Positions 58,201 to 64,000 of a DNA stretch of 64,000 nt are shown in pieces. Made by a program: the position numbers and the translations under genes. How positions within the stretch are numbered: the first letter of the stretch is position 1; the number at the start of each line of letters is the position of its first letter. The stretch covers positions 10,284,173 to 10,348,172 of the forward strand of contig OZ017798.1 of assembly GCA_963969395.1 (NCBI GenBank), given 5' to 3'. The notes under the pieces were generated by a model that was not told the DNA's origin, did not search any database, and saw only the letters and a program-made list of their open reading frames with translations. The DNA is from Pseudoscleropodium purum (taxonomy: Eukaryota; Streptophyta; Bryopsida; Hypnales; Brachytheciaceae).

Positions 58201-61106
58201 TCAATTCAATTACATTGTCAATGTGCTGTAACACTGAGTAGGAATCACAGAATATTGTCAACAGACATGTACTACTTCAATTCAAAGTAGTGCGCCATTG
58301 CGTGCACGTCTGTGTGAAAGCAAATTCAATTACAGAATGTCAATGAACTACACGTACCACAGCGTTACAACCAAGCTAGGCTGAAGCTGGTGCATGGTTG
58401 AAACTACAAGTCCATTGCTGCGGTACGACTGAATCCCACATTGACTTGCCGACCGATCGAATCTGCTGCTGCACTTGCAACTTCTGAAGGATCGATTTCC
58501 AGTGAATCATCAAGGTCGGAGTCAAGATCAATGGTCAAATTCAATTCGTTTGAAATTCAATTCAGAACCCCAAACTTGTGGCATTCAAGTGCACGAAGCT
58601 CTGAAACGAACAAGGACTGGCATACTGCTGATTTTCCCATGCCAGTTGCCAGTTTCTAAACGCGGGTCTGGAAAGGTGAGTATCCGTCAATAGACCAACG
58701 TTGACGTTACGTTGAAGGAAACCTAGTTGCCTTCGGGGACTTTGAAGGGTTCAGCCGGTCAACTTTACGTAGTCCTGGTACTGTAGCAGCCATTTGAGGT
58801 TGGACTTGATCCATTGTTTTCACGCAGCCGCTTCCCTTGCAATGCACACAGCTATTGGGGAGTTGTATGGCCATGTGTGTACGTGATTTCCAAACTACCT
58901 GGCCACTTAGGGGAGGGCCGACAATCCTGGGTTCACACTGCTGGTGCCTGGTAAGGCACGATCACCTTGAACCGAGCAAATTTCTCTGACAAGCATTATT
59001 TACTGTGTCAGAAAGCTCTCATTTTTTAATCCCTTACACCCGAAAATTTCTTTGCGTTTTGAGCCTAAAAAAATTGAGAGAAGACGTGACTTTGGGCTTG
59101 AGAATTTAGTGCAGAAAAGAAATGAACATTTTCAGAAATGTAACCGTAGGATCCTCTTCTTACCTTCACTTGTAGTCCACCTCCCAAAAAATGCAAACCC
59201 GAATTCCTCACCGTATTTAAACATCCAAGTGTTGTAAGTTTTTTTAGTGTTTCTTTTCACTACATACCCGGGATTGTATGTGTGAAGCACACATGCAATG
59301 GAAATTAGAGTGCTGAATTTGATTTGCATCTTCTGGTATGGTGTAGTTCTCTATGTTTCAGAACTAGTATGCCAAAAATGAAGATCTACAACTGCATTCT
59401 TCAAACGTGAAAAATATTGCAACCAAAAGATCCATTGGGAGACAGTGCGCAAGGGTGAAAATCAAGAAACTCTGCACTACGAATGCAAAAAATCGAACCC
59501 AACAATCCAAAGGGTGGATTCAAAGATGAGAACTTAAAACATAAAATTTTAAATGCATAACATGTTTTGAATGCATTACCAAACATGAAATAGTATCATA
59601 CTAACTTAACACTGGAATGTTCAATACTTGAAATTCATAGAGTAGTTCAGAAAGATTCCCCTTCGATCATACCAGGTCACCATCACTTTACCTGGCTAAC
59701 GATGCATGAACTGTACTGTACGAAGTACAAACTAACATGTTCACCCTCACCTGCACATGGCCAGCCATCATTCAACAGGGCAAAACTTGAGCCCGGACAA
59801 AAACAGGGAATCTATTACGTCTACAATACCAACTGATACGTAGGCATTGCTACTAGAGTAATAACAGGATATTAGTAGAAGCTGAAGATCTAATTGTATG
59901 CAAGATATACTTTGCTTATACTAGTACTAATTACCCACGTACGACTTCCACCATAATATTACAATTGAATATCATCTGATATATAATACATTGTTGAGAA
60001 TTATGCAAAATTTGCAAGGCGCTCTAATTTGGAAGTTCGCGATACTATTGATCCTGCTATTATTACTCTCGCACTAATTGAATCTCAATCTTCATCAAGG
60101 GTGATTTTGCAATACAGCTGCGTCAACAACGTGTGGATCCCATAGCTGGCAATTTTGAATGGTCACCGGTCGTTGTTCAGAGCGTCACAAATGAACAGCA
60201 AACCTCCAACAACCAGTCCGTCGTCGTCCTGCTCGTCCCATTTCAATGTCGCAAGCCTCTTCCACACACGCACACCCTGTTATTATGATGTCCACGTCTC
60301 CGTCGAGCGAGTCAAAAGCTTTTCAAAAGCCTTTTCAGTTTCCACTCGATCAAGCCAGGTACAGTACACAACCCAGCTCGCAGATCATCAGCTTCTTCGC
60401 TTTCTTCAATACAAACCTGACACTGAATCAACACATCGAGCTGTGCCCTGCACCAAGCATTATATCCGGCCTTTCCTCAATCATCAGGGCGACACTCAGC
60501 CTATCACATCTGCAGGATCAATATTACACGAGGGCCAGGTGCAGGTGTCTCAGTGCTGTCAGGAAATAGCACGTCTGTCTGTCTGTCTGTCTGGGCATTT
60601 TGTTTGGTATTACAAAAATTTATTTATTTGTAGTTGGGTGCCACAGGTACGTACGTCGAGCTCGATCGATCTTGCGAAAGGGTTAACTTATGACCAATAA
60701 GTTAGACAAGTGAAATGCACTGCACCTCCAGTTGAAAACGGAACTAATTTGCACTGAAATTGCTACTCGTGCCAACCTACAGTTTTAGAGGAGCTGGGTG
60801 CGATTAGGGAATGCGCGAGACTTTCCAATTCTGGTTGCATGATTTGGAGTTCGTTAGCAAATTTGGGCGCAACAGCTCGATAACCTCCTTGCGTTTTGGA
60901 ACGAGATTTTGAAATTACCTTCTGATGCAGTTGCAATTTTGACTGACACCTCTGTTAGGGGTTTAAAATTACGAATTCACCATTTCGTGTGCTGCTCATC
61001 CGAAGTGCAGCCAAAGAACTAGCAGGGAATTTTATTCTGCGAGGCGGCTGCAATTGCTTGAAAGTGGTAAAGCTAGTACTTATTTTTTAGGTTCAAATTT
61101 GTGGCA
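55287..61106. other. Intergenic region between PEX11B and the LEA_2 gene, no gene recognised
   Basis: 5.8 kb without a supportable gene on either strand. It holds a 69-bp imperfect palindrome (56995-57063), a TTTAGGG-like cluster (about 57420-57470) and a (CTGT)n run near 60573-60590. Open frames at 60155-60700 lack domains and lean on a non-ATG start. Introns could hide small exons that I cannot resolve. Confidence 0.5.
56995..57063. repeat. 69-bp imperfect palindrome
   Basis: Arms ACGGATCCAATACTTTTAGA (56995-57014) and its complement with one mismatch (57044-57063). The pairing partly continues to a GATCACGGATC centre. Confidence 0.85.
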
Positions 61107-61808
61107 ATGGCTACGGCCAAGCGCGCTCCTCTGCGGATGGACTCCTTCAAGGAGGATCTTGAGAGCCAAGTCTTTCCACTTCGAGGCGGGAATGAAGACC
61201 AAGCCGTAAAATCCAAACCCAAGAATATATGTTGCATTTTCCTCGCCATGTTAGTTCTCTTCTTCGGCCTTTTCACATTGATCACATGGCTGGCACTTCG
61301 CCCTGTGCACTCCCCCAAATACTCCATCGACAACATCCGGGTCAACTCTTTGGCCATGAACAACTCCACTCTGCAAGCCAGTTTCGAATTCAACGTCACC
61401 GCCACGAACGAGAATCGCAAGATGGGCTTCAAGTACGACTGGATCACCATCGACGCCTCCTACGAGGGTCACAACTTGGGGCAAGACTCCATAGCCGGGT
61501 TCACGCAAGGCAAGAGAAGCAACACCACGAAAGCCGCGGAAATCAACCTCTGGAACGTCACCCTCCCTCAAAAGACGGCCACTTCCATTGCCGCCGCGAT
61601 TCGGAATGGCAGTGTGCCGCTGCGTGCATACGCAAAGGCAAAGATCCATGCGAAGATTGGGAAGTACGCGTCGTTCCCATTGAATGTGGACGTAGACTGC
61701 AGAATTCTTGTGGCGCCAGGATCGCCAGGGATCTTACCCGAGGTGGTGTCCAAGGTGTGCAAGCTCACGAGGCCTCGCTACAGAAAGACCCGGAAATTCA
61801 AAGCTTAA
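61107..61808 (+). CDS. LEA_2 / NDR1-HIN1-like (NHL) membrane protein (233 aa)
   Basis: Starts at ATG 61107; an in-frame GTG two codons earlier is not needed. Residues 1-40 are a charged cytosolic N-terminus. Residues 41-64 form one strong membrane segment (ICCIFLAMLVLFFGLFTLIT and following), ending in the WLALRP motif that plant NHL proteins share in the form W-x2-(L/F)-RP. The rest (about 70-225) is a LEA_2-type beta-sandwich with YSIDNIRVNS, FNVTATNENRKMGF and a VDCRILV strand near the end. Sites of the N-x-S/T type at 86, 96, 139, 150 and 167 suit a secreted-side domain. Family members act at the plasma membrane in defence or dehydration responses. The exact role here is unknown. Intronless and intact. 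Confidence 0.88.
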   Translation: MATAKRAPLRMDSFKEDLESQVFPLRGGNEDQAVKSKPKNICCIFLAMLVLFFGLFTLITWLALRPVHSPKYSIDNIRVNSLAMNNSTLQASFEFNVTATNENRKMGFKYDWITIDASYEGHNLGQDSIAGFTQGKRSNTTKAAEINLWNVTLPQKTATSIAAAIRNGSVPLRAYAKAKIHAKIGKYASFPLNVDVDCRILVAPGSPGILPEVVSKVCKLTRPRYRKTRKFKA

Positions 61809-62877
61809 TTTACAAACCCAATTAAGTGAATTCCTCAGGGATCGTAATGGCATAAAATTTTGCGTTTCAACTGTAGATTACTAACCCAATTCATAGCCCT
61901 GTAATTGGTGCATCTTGTGTATATATTAGAGCATTCGAAGTAGTGCTTGTCGAATAATCAAAGGAGCAGCATACTCAATAGAGATTTCAAAAGGGTGCCT
62001 CGCATCTTAAATTCTTTGTAGCATCCAACTCTGTCGCTCAATGTAAGTTCAAAGTCTGGAACTTTTGGCAATGAAACTCCGTTTCATTTGTTTCCGGAAG
62101 AAATTCAAGTCTGGAACTGACATTCTTTAAGTCCGGACCTCGATCGAGCAGAAATGTTTGCAAATGCCGATGGAGGATTAGCTCAGCCTCGAAAATCAAT
62201 TGAAATCCATGAGTGATGCATACGTTAATTGTGCAGGATTCATGTAATTTTAGCTGTATTTGTTGTTAACATTGGAGAGACGCAATAATATCAATGACTG
62301 TAGAAGCACAGCAAATGGAAAACTAAAACAAATTCATAATTATAATGAAAGTAAAAAAAGTATACAAAATGTAACACCAAATATCTTCATTGAAAAGTAA
62401 AGGCATCGCTTTTCTGCTTTGCCCGAAAGAAATGAAATGAAAAAAAAAAAAAAATCCCTGTATGAATCTACTCTAATCAAAAGTTCAAAATGCCACAACT
62501 TTTGATGCCGTATTTCACAATTCTTGAAAACCAGTGGTCTGTGTAGCATGAATTGGGTCAAACTTCTTCTTTTTTCTTTGTTTTTCTTTTGACATAAATA
62601 AAGGATTTCTTTTTTTTCCATTGCAGTCAATGCAGTGGACTTGGGTCAAACTTGTATTGCACGTACATTAAGTTATTCTTCGGCGGGTTTTTAGTTAACT
62701 GAAATCTGAGCAAATACAGTTGTGATTGCTGGAATATTGTCTGCACCAGTATGCATTAATACTTGAAATTGAAGGTTTAATTAATGAAGAGCACTTAGTT
62801 TTGAGGCACATGGAATCATGGATTGTTTGAAATCTTGCTTAAGGTAGATGACCAGCCTATCTTGACTGGAAGCTGAG
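61809..62877. other. Downstream region of the LEA_2 gene, no further gene
   Basis: Nothing recognised beyond poly-A/T runs near 62440 and 62600. Confidence 0.5.
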
Positions 62878-63033
62878 GGCCGGTTTAGACTACGGTCAAG
62901 AAGTGCACCGGTCGGTCAAGAAGTCTTGGCCAAGACATGACTATTTGAAGCAACCGGTGGAATGTTGGACAAGATGAAAAAATGATAAAATAACATGTGA
63001 AGAAGTCTTGACCGGTTGTAGTCTAAACACCAT
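62878..63033. mobile_element. MITE candidate, ~155 bp
   Basis: The left end contains GGTTTAGACTACGGTCAAGAAG and the right end is its inverse (CTTGACCGGTTGTAGTCTAAAC). The interior repeats the motif GGTCAAGAAGT. No target duplication was identified. Confidence 0.5.
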
Positions 63034-63429
63034 GCGGAGAACTCTTTTGGCCAACTTCATTAATTGAAGTCCACCGGTGAACTTCACCTCCAAGAAAATT
63101 GAAGGCGGTCAAGAAACTCCAATGTTCTCTAAATTCTTCTTGAAACAATTTATACTTTTGGGTGAGTTTTTTCTTGTTGTGTGCTATTTTGTATGACTTC
63201 TTATTTTTTTCAAGTGGTTTTGGTGAATCTCTAAATTTGTATGCATTGATAATAGTCAATTAAATTTAAAAAAAATAAATGGGCATTGTTGAATTAGGAT
63301 AAACTTTGATGTTTTTTATGTCCTTACAAGGTTTAATTTCAACAAAATTTATTGGAAAAGGTGCATATTCATATCTTGCTTTTTTGTTTCAAAATTTATT
63401 AATAGGGAGTGAAATTTGAATGATTCGTT
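63034..63429. other. AT-rich sequence, no gene
   Basis: Nothing recognised. Confidence 0.45.
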
Positions 63430-64000
63430 TATATTTGGGTACAAGGAGATTTAGTGGAAGGGGAGGTCAAGATAACCTTAGGGTCTGTCAACTTTGGTGT
63501 CTTGTATCTTGGTCATGCAAGGTCCAAATGTTATGAGACTTGTGTTGAAAGTTGTGAAATTTTGTTTAGTGTTTGTGGTATAAATTTCATAGACAATGAG
63601 CAAAAATCGAGTGACTGATTGGTGTTTGAGTACAAAGAGGTTTAGTGAGAGGGGAGGTGAAAATAACTTTAGGGTCTGTTAACTTCGGCGTCTTTTATCT
63701 TAGTCATGCAACTCTGAAATACACACAACACCATCACATTAGTAACAATTTCAAAGTTATATGCAAATGCACAACTTCCCAACAAATTGAATTGAAATTA
63801 GACCTTCCAACACAAAAAATCCAAGACAATAAAAATGTCAAACATTGAGGTTACCTTGACCTCCCCTCCTACTAAACCTCCTTGTAATCAAACCCCAATC
63901 AGTCACTCGATTTTTGCTCAATGTGTATGAAATTTATACCACAAAAACTAGACAAAATTGTGCAACTTCTGACACAAGTCTCATAACATTTGGACCTTGC
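63430..64000. repeat. Direct and inverted repeat cluster running off the window
   Basis: A block with TACAAGGAGATTTAGTGG (63440) recurs 191 bp later (63631). The stretch 63517-63680, starting GCAAGGTCCAAATG, is repeated in inverse orientation at 63838-64000. The right arm ends exactly at the window edge, so the repeat may continue. The interior is non-coding. Confidence 0.88.

Noticed and set aside
60155..60700. A 181-codon open frame as a host gene
   Set aside because: It opens at a TTG codon, has low-complexity Ser/Thr content and runs into a CTGT microsatellite. A competing frame over the same span is equally unconvincing.
1..64000. tRNA, rRNA or other structured RNA genes
   Set aside because: No cloverleaf with the conserved T-arm and anticodon context, and no rRNA core sequence, was seen on either strand by eye. 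A covariance-model scan would be needed to exclude them.

Overview
The window looks like nuclear DNA of a land plant. Two intact intronless host genes lie in the right third. One is a PEX11 peroxisome-proliferation protein of the plant PEX11B type (54570-55286), the other a LEA_2/NDR1-HIN1-like membrane protein (61107-61808). Most of the rest is transposon-derived. I cannot fix the species. A non-seed plant such as a bryophyte or lycophyte would fit, but that is only an impression.

Layout: 1-3481 holds repeats and no gene. From 3482 to about 17564 lies a CACTA (En/Spm) transposon, CACTA-1, on the minus strand. Its transposase gene is broken by two 3.3-kb TG...CA elements (5599-8894 and 9034-12337) inserted in opposite orientations 139 bp apart, each with a perfect 5-bp target duplication. 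The second carries an intact 552-codon ORF; the first has the same ORF with four stops. From about 17565 to 29336 lie three gene units that I cannot assign to a known element type. Each is a long single reading frame behind a GC-rich tract full of GTCCGCC/GGCGGAC. They encode a zinc-finger/coiled-coil/RING-H2 protein (minus), a paralogous zinc-finger protein with a Gly/Ser/Tyr-rich tail (plus), and a protein-kinase-like protein (plus). All three have nonsense codons but no frameshifts.

A decayed MULE-type transposase follows (30334-33131). After AT-rich DNA there is a third, internally deleted copy of the TG...CA element (34189-35839). Next is CACTA-2 (35923-48941), 13.0 kb with both termini. 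Its divergent genes are a minus-strand TNPA/Ptta-like gene with an embedded, catalytically altered FCP1/HAD-like phosphatase domain and a plus-strand TNPD-like transposase. Beside its right end is a captured piece of the proteasome subunit gene RPN6. 48942-53700 is AT-rich with a roughly 180-bp tandem repeat and a MITE candidate. The host genes and a repeat cluster running off the right edge complete the window.

The most unusual material is the GTCCGCC-tract gene family (17.56-29.34 kb), followed by the TG...CA elements, which have the ends and target duplications of LTRs but no repeated LTR and carry a gene inside. Almost every transposon-borne frame is broken by stops; wherever an intact or paralogous sequence allows comparison, most fit C-to-T or G-to-A changes at TGG or CGA codons.
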